Translations under genes and position numbers: made by a program | Assembly (NCBI RefSeq): GCF_014207985.1 | Contig: NZ_JACHMI010000001.1 | Location: 8,105,001 to 8,169,000 of the forward strand | Origin: Nonomuraea rubra | GTDB lineage: Bacteria > Actinomycetota > Actinomycetes > Streptosporangiales > Streptosporangiaceae | Direction of reading: 5' to 3' | DNA: 64,000 nt | Notes under the pieces: model-generated | Told to the model about the DNA's origin: nothing | Seen by the model: only the letters and a program-made list of their open reading frames with translations | Databases searched by the model: none | Shown: positions 15,086 through 23,194 of the stretch, piece after piece | Layout: every line of letters starts with the position of its first letter | How positions within the stretch are numbered: position 1 is the first letter of the stretch

Positions 15086-15283
15086 ATGCTCGCGGTCATC
15101 GCAGCGATCATCTTCGGGCTGGGCTTCCTGCTCGACCTGGTAGGCGCGACGATTCCCGGCGGGTTCTCCGGCATGACGTTCGTCCTGCTGGGGCTGACCC
15201 TGCTGGCCCTGCACCAGGCAGGCGTCGGCACGGCCAGCATCCGTACGGGTTACAGCAACTGGCGGGGCAGAGCCCGCCGATAG
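15086..15283 (+). CDS. Small two-helix membrane protein
   Basis: 65 residues, MLAVIAAIIFGLGFLLDLVG then GMTFVLLGLTLLALHQAGVG. Two hydrophobic segments are separated by a short GATIPGGFSG turn, followed by a basic C-terminus (NWRGRARR). GAGGTGA precedes the start. It lies six bases after the acidic protein gene, making a three-gene operon that ends at a hairpin terminator (15296-15328). No known function; it could be a membrane partner of the two upstream proteins. Confidence 0.75.
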   Translation: MLAVIAAIIFGLGFLLDLVGATIPGGFSGMTFVLLGLTLLALHQAGVGTASIRTGYSNWRGRARR

Positions 15284-15295
15284 CGGGATCGAAAA

Positions 15296-15328
15296 GGATC
15301 GCCGGGCGGCCGTGCCGTCCGGCGATCC
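15296..15328. terminator. Bidirectional hairpin terminator
   Basis: Fourteen-base arms (15296-15309 and 15315-15328) pair with a single G-U and enclose the loop CCGTG. It sits between the convergent small membrane protein gene and the anti-sigma gene. Confidence 0.8.
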
Positions 15329-15343
15329 GCTGTTCAGGGGTGG

Positions 15344-15760
15344 TCAGCCACCCTTGCCGGGGAACCTCATGATCACCGTGCTGCCGCCGCTGCCGACGCG
15401 CAGGGTCAGGTCCGAGGAGAGCAGCCGCGCCACCCACAGCCCCATGCCGCCGACGGCGCCGGGCAGCGGCCCCGGCTTCCAGGCGCCGTCGTCGTGCACC
15501 TCGACGATCAGATCTCCGCTGATCACCCAGGTACGCATGCGGGCGTCGGCGGCCCCGTGGGTGACGGCGTTGGTCGCCACCTCGTTGACGGCGATGACGA
15601 AGTCGCCGATGACCTCTTCGGGCATGCCGACGGCCCGGGCCTCCTCCTCGGCGAACTGCCGGACCTCCGGCAGGTCGGCCAGCCGGAACAGCAGCGATTT
15701 CACGGGCGCGCCGGGTGGCGGGCTCGTGTAGCCCGACTGAGGCTCGACGTCCTCGTTCAC
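15344..15760 (-). CDS. Anti-sigma factor, HATPase (RsbW/SpoIIAB-like) serine kinase
   Basis: 138 residues from GTG 15760; an in-frame ATG further up lies within the sigma gene. The GHKL ATPase boxes are present: N-box IAVNEVATNAVTHG, G1 box DDGAWKPG and G2 box GGMGLWVARLL. Such proteins bind a SigB/F-type sigma factor and phosphorylate the STAS antagonist in the partner switch. The sigma gene ends 16 bases upstream on the same strand, and a STAS antagonist lies just beyond it. This strongly supports the role. Confidence 0.9.
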   Translation of the reverse strand: MNEDVEPQSGYTSPPPGAPVKSLLFRLADLPEVRQFAEEEARAVGMPEEVIGDFVIAVNEVATNAVTHGAADARMRTWVISGDLIVEVHDDGAWKPGPLPGAVGGMGLWVARLLSSDLTLRVGSGGSTVIMRFPGKGG

Positions 15761-15776
15761 CCGGCGACCGCCCTCG

Positions 15777-16547
15777 TCAGCCGACCAGCTCGGCGCGAAG
15801 CTGGTCGAGAACCTTGCGGAGAATGCGCGATACATGCATCTGGGAGATTCCGAACTCGGCCGCGATCTCGGCCTGCGTCATGTTGCCGAAGAAGCGCAGC
15901 AGCAGGATGTGCTTCTCGCGGGAGGGCAGCGCGTCGATGAGCGGCTTGACGGCCTCCCTGTCGACCATGTTGCTCAGCGTGTCGTCGTCCTCGGGGATGA
16001 CGTCGCCGAGCGAGGCGGCGTCGTCGTCGGTGCCGAGCGGCGCGTCGAGCGACAGGGTGCTGTACGCGGCGGAGGCGTCGAGCGTGAGCAGGACGTCCTC
16101 CTCGCTGATGTTCATCTTGGCCGCCAGCTCGGCCACGGTCGGGGACCGGCCGAGGTCCTGGCTGAGGTCGGCCACGAGCCGGTTGAGCTCCGAACGGCGC
16201 TCCTGGTAGAGCCGCGGCACCCGGATGGCCCAGGTGCGGTCGCGGAAGTGGCGCTTGACCTCGCCGGTCATCGTCACGACCGCGTACCCGCGAAACGCGT
16301 GCCCGAGGGTCGGGTCGAAGCCGTTGACGGCTTTCATCAGGCCAACATACGCGGCCTGGAGGAGATCCTCCAAAGGTTCGCCGCGGTAGCGGTAGCGGCG
16401 GGCGATCTCCATGGCGAGCGGGCGGTGCATCTCGACGATGCGCTCGCGCAGGCGCTCCCTGTGGCTGTCGGGCGTCTCTTCCCTGGCCATCTCGGCCAGA
16501 AGTTCTTCCGCGGTCATCTCCTCGAGGACGTATTCCTGCACAGCCAT
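15777..16547 (-). CDS. RNA polymerase sigma factor, SigB/SigF/SigG subfamily
   Basis: 256 residues. Region 2 is visible at about 40-105 (HRPLAMEIARRYRYRGEPLE, DLLQAAYVGLMKAVNGFDP), region 3 at about 115-180 (LGRSPTVAELAAKM) and region 4 at about 205-250 (MTQAEIAAEFGISQMHVSRI). This is the general-stress/sporulation group, not ECF. It is controlled by the HATPase anti-sigma factor encoded next, with 16 bases between. The minus-strand promoter region (16548-16716) contains GAAT-N16-GGGATAC, loosely like a SigB-type promoter, which would allow autoregulation; this is weak. Confidence 0.94.
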   Translation of the reverse strand: MAVQEYVLEEMTAEELLAEMAREETPDSHRERLRERIVEMHRPLAMEIARRYRYRGEPLEDLLQAAYVGLMKAVNGFDPTLGHAFRGYAVVTMTGEVKRHFRDRTWAIRVPRLYQERRSELNRLVADLSQDLGRSPTVAELAAKMNISEEDVLLTLDASAAYSTLSLDAPLGTDDDAASLGDVIPEDDDTLSNMVDREAVKPLIDALPSREKHILLLRFFGNMTQAEIAAEFGISQMHVSRILRKVLDQLRAELVG

Positions 16548-16716
16548 CGCTGCTCCTCATATGGGTCGCAGGCGGCCTGCCGCAAAGGAAAAAGCCCATG
16601 CAGAGGCACGCCTCGCTCTACTCTCGAGACCGAAGCCCTCTGCTGGACTTCGGCTCCAGTATCCCCCATGCGCCGGGAAGTATTCCTCGATCGCGCGGTG
16701 ACAGTAGGGTTGCTCC

Positions 16717-17079
16717 GTGACAATGCCGGAGAACGGCGAGGAGCCAGTGGCGGCCCTCAGCCTGACGTCGTCGACCGTGGACGAGATCACCGTGGTCAGG
16801 GTCGACGGCGTGCTCGACGCCACGACCCGGGCCCAGTTCGCCGACTACCTCGCGATGGCGGGCTCGGACCTGATCCTGGACCTGGCCGGGGTGACGTTCA
16901 TGGATTCGCGCGCGCTCGGGCTGATCGTGCACCACTGGCAGACGAGCCTGGCGGCGGGCGCCAAGTTCGCGCTGATCGGGGTCGAGTACTCCAAGTCCAA
17001 GGTGATGTGGATCACCGGCCTGGCCCAGCGCCTGCCGCTCTACGACACGCTGGAGGACGCGCTGGCCGCCATCAAGTGA
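16717..17079 (+). CDS. STAS-domain anti-sigma factor antagonist
   Basis: 120 residues from GTG 16717, or 118 from ATG 16723. It is a single STAS domain with the phospho-site motif FMDSRALGL, Ser64 being the predicted target of the HATPase kinase. When dephosphorylated, such proteins sequester the anti-sigma factor and free the sigma factor. It is divergent from the sigma/anti-sigma operon, with a 169-base shared upstream region, and followed by the convergent GAF-ANTAR gene. Partner specificity with the adjacent module is inferred from position. Confidence 0.9.
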   Translation: MTMPENGEEPVAALSLTSSTVDEITVVRVDGVLDATTRAQFADYLAMAGSDLILDLAGVTFMDSRALGLIVHHWQTSLAAGAKFALIGVEYSKSKVMWITGLAQRLPLYDTLEDALAAIK

Positions 17080-17091
17080 CCGGCCGGCCCC

Positions 17092-17811
17092 TCAGGGCCG
17101 CGCCGATTTGCGCTGGTGCTCGTCGACCAGCAGCCTGGCCAGGTCGGCCACCTTGACCTGGTGGTGCTGGGAGATCCTGCGCAGCTCCTCGAAGGCGGCC
17201 TCGGCGGTGCATCCGCTGGTCTGCATGATGATGCCCTTGGCCTGGTCGATCACCGAGCGGCCGGCCAGGGCCTCCTGGAGCTGCGCGTGGTCGGTGCGCA
17301 CCTCCTCGAACTCCCACATGTTCGCCATGGCCACGCCGACCTGCTCGGTCAGCATGTCGGCGAGCGAGCCCGCCCCCTGGGGGGAGAAGGCGCCGGGCCG
17401 TACGGAGTAGAGGCCGACGACGAGCAGCGCGGGCGACACCTCGATGGGCACGACGAGCACGGAGCGCACGCCCCAGCGGGTGGCCAGCGCGTCGTAGCGG
17501 GGCCAGCGGGTCTCCTTGAGCACGTCCGTGACGGTGGCGCGGCCGCCGCTCTGCCTGGCCTCGACGGAGGGGCCCTCCCCCAGCTCGCGCTCGCCCTCGA
17601 CGAGCATGATCAGCTCGCTGTGGGAGCCTGAGACGATGACCCGGTGGTCACGCCAGTGCTCGGCGGAGGCGCCCGAGCAGTTGGGCACGCCGGTGGCCAG
17701 CGCCGTGGTCAGGCCGCGCAGTACGCTCTCGGTCGAGGTGTCCTCCCCCAGGCGGCCCAGTGCGGCGAGATCTCGGGCGAGGCCAGGGGTGATCATCGCG
17801 GTCGATTCCAT
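17092..17811 (-). CDS. GAF and ANTAR domain protein
   Basis: 239 residues. The GAF domain occupies about 15-165 (LRGLTTALATGVPNCSGAS, WPRYDALATRWGVRSVLVVP). The C-terminal ANTAR RNA-binding domain occupies about 175-230 with the conserved RSVIDQAKGIIMQTSGCTAE and AFEELRRISQ. ANTAR proteins bind tandem hairpin RNAs and prevent transcription termination, here presumably after a signal is sensed by GAF. Targets are unknown. It is divergent from the SpoIIE-like gene with 58 bases between, suggesting co-regulation. Confidence 0.92.
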   Translation of the reverse strand: MESTAMITPGLARDLAALGRLGEDTSTESVLRGLTTALATGVPNCSGASAEHWRDHRVIVSGSHSELIMLVEGERELGEGPSVEARQSGGRATVTDVLKETRWPRYDALATRWGVRSVLVVPIEVSPALLVVGLYSVRPGAFSPQGAGSLADMLTEQVGVAMANMWEFEEVRTDHAQLQEALAGRSVIDQAKGIIMQTSGCTAEAAFEELRRISQHHQVKVADLARLLVDEHQRKSARP

Positions 17812-17869
17812 AGCAACAAGCTTCTACCCCTTATGGCTAGCATTATCCCGAGTGGCGTAGCGTCAGACC

Positions 17870-19702
17870 ATGACCATGCCGGACCTCGAACACGCGCTTG
17901 ACGCGCTGACCGGGCGCGTCTCCTCGTTGCGCGAAGCGAGGGCCGCTTACCCAGCCGACCTGGCACCCACGCTGGACGCCGCGCTCGCCGAGCTCGACAC
18001 CGCCGCCGAGCTGCTGGCCGAGGCCCAGGAGGAGCTGCGCAAGGCTCCCAAGCGGGCCACCGGCCGCAAGGACGGCGGCCAGCGGGAGCTGAAGCTGCTG
18101 CGCCAGGTCCTGCGGGCCTTCCCCGTGCCCGTCGTCGTGCTCGACGGTGGCGGCGTGGTGCGCCGGATCAACCCCGAGACCTCCCGCGTGCTCGGCAGCC
18201 CCGACGGCTACCTGGTGGGGCGCTCGTTCCCGCTGCTGGTGGACGTGTCGCGACGGGCGGCGTTCCGCTCGCACCTGACGTCGGTGCTGCAGACCGGGCA
18301 GCCGGCGGCGTTCGAGACCAGGCTGGCGCACCAGGGGCGCACGCACACCGTCCAGCTCGCGCTGACCAGGCTGACGATGCCGGGCGAGCCGCAGCAGATG
18401 GTGGCGGCGGTGGCGCTGCCGACCGAGGTGCAGCTCCCCGAGCCGGGCGCGCGCCGGCCCGAGCAGAGCGACGGCGCGCTGCTGCTGGCCGCGGCCAAGC
18501 GGCAGGATCTGCTGACGCGCATGGGCAGGCTGCTGCTCGACGAGGAGGCGCTGCTGCGCCCCGTCGCGCTGCAGCGGGCCTCGCGGCTGCTCGCGGCCGA
18601 GTGGGCCGACTGGGTCGTGGCCGACATGGTCCGCGACGGCGCGCCGCGCCGCTCGGTCGTCATGGCGCCCAAGAACCACCCGCTGGGCGAGCTCGTCCGG
18701 CACGTCGAGTCCGCCGACCCGTCGGGCAGCCAGCTCGTGCTGCAGGTGCTCGATCGGGGCTCCGGCATGGTGCTGGAGATGGTGGACGACGACACGCTGC
18801 TCGGCTTCTGCGCCGACGGGCCGCTGCTGACCGCGATGGGCGCCGGCTCGGTGCTGTGCGTGCCGATCGGCCGCGGCGACGGGGTGCTGACGCTGGTGCG
18901 GGGGCACGACAGGCCGCCGTTCGCGCTGGCGGACCTGGCCGTGCTGCAGGAGGTGGGGCTGCAGATCGGGCTGGCCGTACGCGCTCAGAGCAGCTTTCAG
19001 AGCCGCTCGCGGGCCGCGGACGCCCTGTCGGCCAGCGTCGCCCCGCGCAACCTGCCCGACGTGCCCGGCTACGAGGCGGCGGCCGTCTACCACCCGGGCT
19101 CGTCGGTGGGCGCCGAGTTCTACGACGTGTTCCCCGTCTCGGGCGGCTGGGGCTTCGCGCTGGGCGGGGCCGCGGGCAAGGGCGAGGAGGCGGCCTCGGT
19201 CAGCGCCATGGTGCGCGGCGGGCTACGCGTGCTCAGCGTCTGGGAGACCGATCCCGACCTGGTGATGCGCAAGGTCAACCAGGCCCTGGTGACGCAGGGC
19301 ACGGGCATGTTCGTGATGGCCGTGGCGGGGTTCGTGAAGGGGCGGGAGATCCGGCTGTCGTCGGCCGGGCACCATCCGGCCGTGACGTTGCAGTCCGACG
19401 GCGGCGTGCGCTTCGCGGCGGGCGGCGGCGTGCCGCTGGGCATCTCGCCCGAGGCGGAGACCGGGGTGGAGACGCTGACGATCTCCCCCGGGGAGACGCT
19501 GCTGCTGTACTCGGAGGGGCTGATCTCCTCCAGGAACGAGCACGGCGAGCCGTACGGGGAGGAGCGGCTGGCCGACGTGCTCAGCCGGTGCGCGGGCCAG
19601 GCGCCGTCCACCGTGGTCAAGGCGGTGGAGGCGGATCGGCACACGTTCTCCGGCGGCCAGGTGTGGGACGAGATCGTGGTCTTCGCGCTGCGAGGTGTCT
19701 GA
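17870..19702 (+). CDS. PAS-GAF-SpoIIE (PP2C-like) protein, probably catalytically inactive
   Basis: 610 residues: coiled coil (about 30-60), PAS (75-165), GAF (210-370) and an RsbU/SpoIIE PP2C domain (395-610). Active members dephosphorylate STAS antagonists with two metals held by aspartates in GGDFYD, GDVSGKG, TDG and DD motifs. Here these read GAEFYD (414-419), GGAAGKG (432-438), SEG (548-550) and WDE (599-601), so all four metal-binding aspartates are changed. The fold is otherwise intact and uninterrupted. I infer a pseudophosphatase that may bind the STAS protein or sense signals. Neighbours are ANTAR, STAS and sigma genes. Confidence 0.88.
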   Translation: MTMPDLEHALDALTGRVSSLREARAAYPADLAPTLDAALAELDTAAELLAEAQEELRKAPKRATGRKDGGQRELKLLRQVLRAFPVPVVVLDGGGVVRRINPETSRVLGSPDGYLVGRSFPLLVDVSRRAAFRSHLTSVLQTGQPAAFETRLAHQGRTHTVQLALTRLTMPGEPQQMVAAVALPTEVQLPEPGARRPEQSDGALLLAAAKRQDLLTRMGRLLLDEEALLRPVALQRASRLLAAEWADWVVADMVRDGAPRRSVVMAPKNHPLGELVRHVESADPSGSQLVLQVLDRGSGMVLEMVDDDTLLGFCADGPLLTAMGAGSVLCVPIGRGDGVLTLVRGHDRPPFALADLAVLQEVGLQIGLAVRAQSSFQSRSRAADALSASVAPRNLPDVPGYEAAAVYHPGSSVGAEFYDVFPVSGGWGFALGGAAGKGEEAASVSAMVRGGLRVLSVWETDPDLVMRKVNQALVTQGTGMFVMAVAGFVKGREIRLSSAGHHPAVTLQSDGGVRFAAGGGVPLGISPEAETGVETLTISPGETLLLYSEGLISSRNEHGEPYGEERLADVLSRCAGQAPSTVVKAVEADRHTFSGGQVWDEIVVFALRGV

Positions 19703-19772
19703 TCTGCGGGGGTTTGCGATCGACGGAAATCTGGGTATGGTCGAAGACGTAGAACGACGTGCCTAAGACGCA

Positions 19773-19808
19773 GGCACACCTTTAACGCTTTCCACGCTGA
19801 GGTGTGCC
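19773..19808 (+). promoter_or_regulatory. Hairpin sequestering the glycosyltransferase ribosome site
   Basis: Perfect 9-bp arms GGCACACCT (19773-19781) and AGGTGTGCC (19800-19808) enclose 18 bases and end exactly at the ATG (19809). The downstream arm contains AGGTG, the only Shine-Dalgarno candidate, so folding would hide it. This suggests translational control by an RNA chaperone, temperature or another ligand. Confidence 0.6.
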
Positions 19809-20912
19809 ATGAATATCGCGATCGTCGCTTCCGCAAACGGTAACCAGCGCCACCGGATCATGTCCGTTGCACGCGAGCTGGGGCGCGAGCATCACGTCAC
19901 CATCTACTCCCGCCGTGACAACGCCGATGGCAAGCCCAAGACGCGGGTGGCCCCGGGTGTCACGCTGGAGCACATCGACGTGGGCCCGGCCGAGGAGCTC
20001 ACGGGTGACGACGTGGTGCCCTACCTCAACGAGGTCGGCAACCAGTTGATGAAGCGGTGGAACCAGGATCGTCCCGACGTGATCCACGCGCACTCGTGGA
20101 CCGGCGGGCTGGTCGCGGTGGCGGGCGCCAAGGGGCTGGGCGTTCCCGTCACGCAGACGTTCCATACGGTCGACACCACCCACATGGAGCTGGAGCGGGC
20201 ACTCGGCCGCCGGGCCAACGCGGTCATCGCGGGCTCGGGCGACGAGGAGTCGGCGCTGATCAGGCTGGGCGTGCCGCGCGGCAACATCGCCGTGGTGCCG
20301 TACGGCGTGGACACCGAGCGCTTCCAGCGCCGGGGCGCGGTCGCCACGCGCGGCAGCCGCAAGCGTCTCCTGCACGTGGGGCCGCTCTCGATCGACCGCG
20401 GCTCGCACACGATCGTGCGGGCGCTGCCGGGGCTCGGCGACGTCGAGCTGGTCATCGCGGGCGGGCCCGAGCCGGAGGACCTCGACCAGGACAGGGACGC
20501 GCGCCGCCTGCGCGCGCTGGCGGAGCAGCTCGGCGTGGCCGACCGGGTGACGCTGCTCGGCCAGGTGAAGCGGGCCGCCGTACCGAAGCTGATGCGCAGC
20601 GCGGACGCCGTGGTGTCGGTGCCGCGCGAGGCCGTGACGGGCATCGTGGCGCTGGAGGCGATGGCCTGCGGCGTGCCGGTGATCGCCTCGGCCGTGGGCG
20701 CGCACCTCGACTCCATCATCGACGGCGTCACCGGCCTGCTGGTGCCGCCGGACCGGCCCGCCCGCACCGCGCGGCTGGCCCGCGAGCTGCTCTACGACCC
20801 GACCCTGCGCACCGCGCTGGGCTACGCGGGCGCCGACCGGGCGCGCTCGCGCTACTCCTGGGAGCGGGTGAGCCAGGAGCTCGTACGCGTCTACGAGGCG
20901 GCCTGCGCCTGA
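19809..20912 (+). CDS. Glycosyltransferase family 4-like (GT-B fold)
   Basis: 367 residues. The N-terminal half has a compact Rossmann domain (MNIAIVASANG, VIHAHSWTGGLVAVAGA). The C-terminal half carries the nucleotide-sugar site RLLHVGPLSIDRGSHTIV and TGIVALEAMACGVPVIASAVGA, the GT4 EX7E region. The first Glu of EX7E appears shifted by one residue (PREAVTGIVALE), a small oddity. It likely glycosylates a lipid or cell-envelope acceptor in the cytoplasm. The gene is apparently monocistronic, with a hairpin over the ribosome site and a 12-bp-stem terminator downstream (20930-20957). Confidence 0.9.
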   Translation: MNIAIVASANGNQRHRIMSVARELGREHHVTIYSRRDNADGKPKTRVAPGVTLEHIDVGPAEELTGDDVVPYLNEVGNQLMKRWNQDRPDVIHAHSWTGGLVAVAGAKGLGVPVTQTFHTVDTTHMELERALGRRANAVIAGSGDEESALIRLGVPRGNIAVVPYGVDTERFQRRGAVATRGSRKRLLHVGPLSIDRGSHTIVRALPGLGDVELVIAGGPEPEDLDQDRDARRLRALAEQLGVADRVTLLGQVKRAAVPKLMRSADAVVSVPREAVTGIVALEAMACGVPVIASAVGAHLDSIIDGVTGLLVPPDRPARTARLARELLYDPTLRTALGYAGADRARSRYSWERVSQELVRVYEAACA

Positions 20913-20929
20913 CCCCTCGGCACACGACT

Positions 20930-20957
20930 CCGGCAGGTGGCGGTGGCCACCTGCCGG
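20930..20957 (+). terminator. Hairpin terminator after glycosyltransferase gene
   Basis: A perfect 12-bp stem (20930-20941 with 20946-20957) has the 4-base loop GGTG and starts 17 bases after the stop codon. No U tract follows, as is common in high-GC actinobacteria. Confidence 0.85.
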
Positions 20958-20997
20958 CGCCATTTCCGGACCGTCCCGCGTGTGCGATCGTGCGCGC

Positions 20998-22449
20998 ATG
21001 GACCTCCAAGACGCTCAGGCGCTGGCCCGTGCCCTCCAGCAGCTCCTCAACGACGCCCACAAGGTCATCGACGAGTCCCGGCCGGTCTCCGAGCTGGCGG
21101 CCAGGGTGACGGCGCACCTGTCCTGCGCGCTCAAGGACCTGGTGTGCGTCACGCAGTCCTTCCGGAACTGGGAGCACGCCAGCCTCCAGCGCGGCGTGGA
21201 CGCGTACCTGGCGGCCAGGGGCGAGCCCGCCTGGTACGGCGTGTCCGCGCAGGGCCGGCCACACAGCGACACGATGGACATCCTGACCATGTCCAGACGC
21301 GGCTTCGAACACTTCGTGATCGGCGCCGTCGACTACGCCGCCACCGCGACCGGCCCGGACGAGACGATCGACGTCGTGACGTTCGGCCTGGTCGAGACCG
21401 TCGCGCCGGACGGCGCGCCCATCGTGATCGGGATGCGCGGGCCGGCCGAGATGTTCGGCAGGGAGGGCTGCCGGGTCGAGGTGATCGCCGCGTCGAGGAC
21501 GAGCGCCACCGCCGCGCGGGAGGAGATCGAGCGGCTGATGCGCCGGCACGACGTGATGCGCGGCCAGATCCTCACCTTCGGCGTCTCGGAGCACCGGGGC
21601 AACAGCCTGGTGAGGTTCCTGCCGCGCCCGGCACTCGGCCCCGGCGAGGTGATCCTGCCGGAGGGCGTGCTGGAGACGGTGGAGCGGCACGTGGCGGGCA
21701 TCGGCCGGCACGCGGAGGCGCTGCTCGGCCGCGGCCAGCATCTCAAGCGCGGCCTGCTGCTGCACGGCCCGCCCGGCACGGGCAAGACCCACACGGTGCG
21801 TTACCTGATGGGCCGCATGCCGGGCGTGACGGTGGTGGTCATGGCCGGCACGGCCCTGAGCGCCGTCTCCGAGGCCGCGGCCCTGGCCAGGCGCCTGCAA
21901 CCGGCGATCGTGGTGGTGGAGGACGTCGACCTGCTCGCGCACGAGCGCCGCCATTCCGCGGAGGGCAGCCCGCTGCTGTTCACGCTGTTCGACGCGATGG
22001 ACGGCATCGGCGCCGACGCCGACGTCACGTTCGTGCTCACCACGAACCGCGTCGACCTGCTGGAGGAGGCCCTCGCCGACCGCCCGGGCCGGGTGGACCT
22101 GGCCGTGGAGGTGCCCAGGCCGAACGCCCTCTGCCGGGCCGCGCTGCTGCGCCTGTACGGGGCCGCCCACCTGGCCGGACCGGACCTGGAGCGGCTGGTG
22201 GCCAGGACCGAGGGCATGACCGCCTCGTTCTTCAAGGAGCTGCTGCGCCGGGCGGTGCTGGAGTCCCTGCGCGAGGACCCCGTCCCGGACAGGCCTGGCA
22301 TGGGGCACCTGACGGCCGCGCTGGAGGAGATGCTGCGCGGCCGCGAGGCCCTCACCCGCTCGCTGCTCGGCGCCCCGCGCACCGTCCGCCCCGTCCCGCG
22401 TTCCGTTCCTGGAGTGACGGAAGGGACAGAAGGGTTGTTATCCGAGTGA
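20998..22449 (+). CDS. AAA family ATPase
   Basis: 483 residues from ATG 20998; GTG 20980 is an alternative, and neither has a clear ribosome site. The N-terminal half (1-220) is a mixed alpha/beta region without a family I know. The AAA module starts at about 225: Walker A GPPGTGKT (257-264), Walker B IVVVEDVD (304-311), sensor 1 TTN (348-350) and an RPGRVD arginine-finger segment (362-367). The single module resembles BCS1/FtsH-type AAA proteins without a protease domain. It probably remodels a protein partner. It is followed 13 bases later by the GH16 gene. Confidence 0.85.
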   Translation: MDLQDAQALARALQQLLNDAHKVIDESRPVSELAARVTAHLSCALKDLVCVTQSFRNWEHASLQRGVDAYLAARGEPAWYGVSAQGRPHSDTMDILTMSRRGFEHFVIGAVDYAATATGPDETIDVVTFGLVETVAPDGAPIVIGMRGPAEMFGREGCRVEVIAASRTSATAAREEIERLMRRHDVMRGQILTFGVSEHRGNSLVRFLPRPALGPGEVILPEGVLETVERHVAGIGRHAEALLGRGQHLKRGLLLHGPPGTGKTHTVRYLMGRMPGVTVVVMAGTALSAVSEAAALARRLQPAIVVVEDVDLLAHERRHSAEGSPLLFTLFDAMDGIGADADVTFVLTTNRVDLLEEALADRPGRVDLAVEVPRPNALCRAALLRLYGAAHLAGPDLERLVARTEGMTASFFKELLRRAVLESLREDPVPDRPGMGHLTAALEEMLRGREALTRSLLGAPRTVRPVPRSVPGVTEGTEGLLSE

Positions 22450-22462
22450 GATCTTTGCTTCG

Positions 22463-23194
22463 ATGGACCGCATGCCTACACGCAGTCCGATCTTGGCGGC
22501 GGTGGCGCTCGCGGGCGTCGCCGCCCTCCCCCAGACCGCGCACGCACAGACCCCGGCGAGCTGGGGCCGCCCCGTGCTCGTGGAGAACTTCAACGGCTCC
22601 GCCATCGACACGAACCGCTGGATGATCTACCACTCGCCCCAGGCGCGGCACAACCCGCGCACCGGGAAGGCCGCCTCGGTCTCGAACGGCGCGCTGCGGC
22701 TGAAGGGCGGCCTGTACGGCGGCAAGGACCTGTCGGGCGGCGTGGCGACCAGGCTCGCCCAGCAGTACGGCCGGTGGGAGGTCAGGTTCAGGGCGGAGGC
22801 CGGGGCCGGGTACACGCCGGTGGCGCTGCTCTGGCCGTCCTCCCAGGACGGATCCCACTCGGAGGTCAACTTCGCCGAGATCGTCGACCCGAAGCGGCAG
22901 GGCGGCGGGATCTTCGTGCACAGCAAGCAGGGCCGTGCCAGGAAGGTGCTGCGGGGCGACTTCACGCGGTGGCACACGGTGGCGGTGGACTGGCTGCCGG
23001 GGCGGCTGACGTTCTGGATGGACGGGGAGAAGGTCTGGGAGTATCGGGGGGCGCACGTTCCGGAGGGGCGGCGGATGGGGCTGGCGTTGCAGAACGACGT
23101 GGTGTGCGAGCCGCGCTGCCGCGACTCCTCGACGCCTGACACCGTGTCGATGTACGTGGACTGGGTGAAGGTCTACAAGGCCCGCTATTCGTAG
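22463..23194 (+). CDS. Secreted glycoside hydrolase family 16 protein
   Basis: 243 residues. The signal peptide (1-28) runs TRSPILAAVALAGVAALPQ with cleavage after AHA. The mature part is a GH16 beta-sandwich: FNGSAIDTNRW, YGRWEVRFRAEAGAGYTP, catalytic stretch SEVNFAEI, and the C-terminal VSMYVDWVKVYK typical of family 16. The usual catalytic motif is E-x-D-x-x-E; here the middle Asp is Asn, with both glutamates kept. The family hydrolyses beta-1,3 or beta-1,3-1,4 glucans. Activity may be weakened or the substrate changed. Its stop overlaps the convergent immunity-like gene by 10 bases. Confidence 0.85.
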   Translation: MDRMPTRSPILAAVALAGVAALPQTAHAQTPASWGRPVLVENFNGSAIDTNRWMIYHSPQARHNPRTGKAASVSNGALRLKGGLYGGKDLSGGVATRLAQQYGRWEVRFRAEAGAGYTPVALLWPSSQDGSHSEVNFAEIVDPKRQGGGIFVHSKQGRARKVLRGDFTRWHTVAVDWLPGRLTFWMDGEKVWEYRGAHVPEGRRMGLALQNDVVCEPRCRDSSTPDTVSMYVDWVKVYKARYS

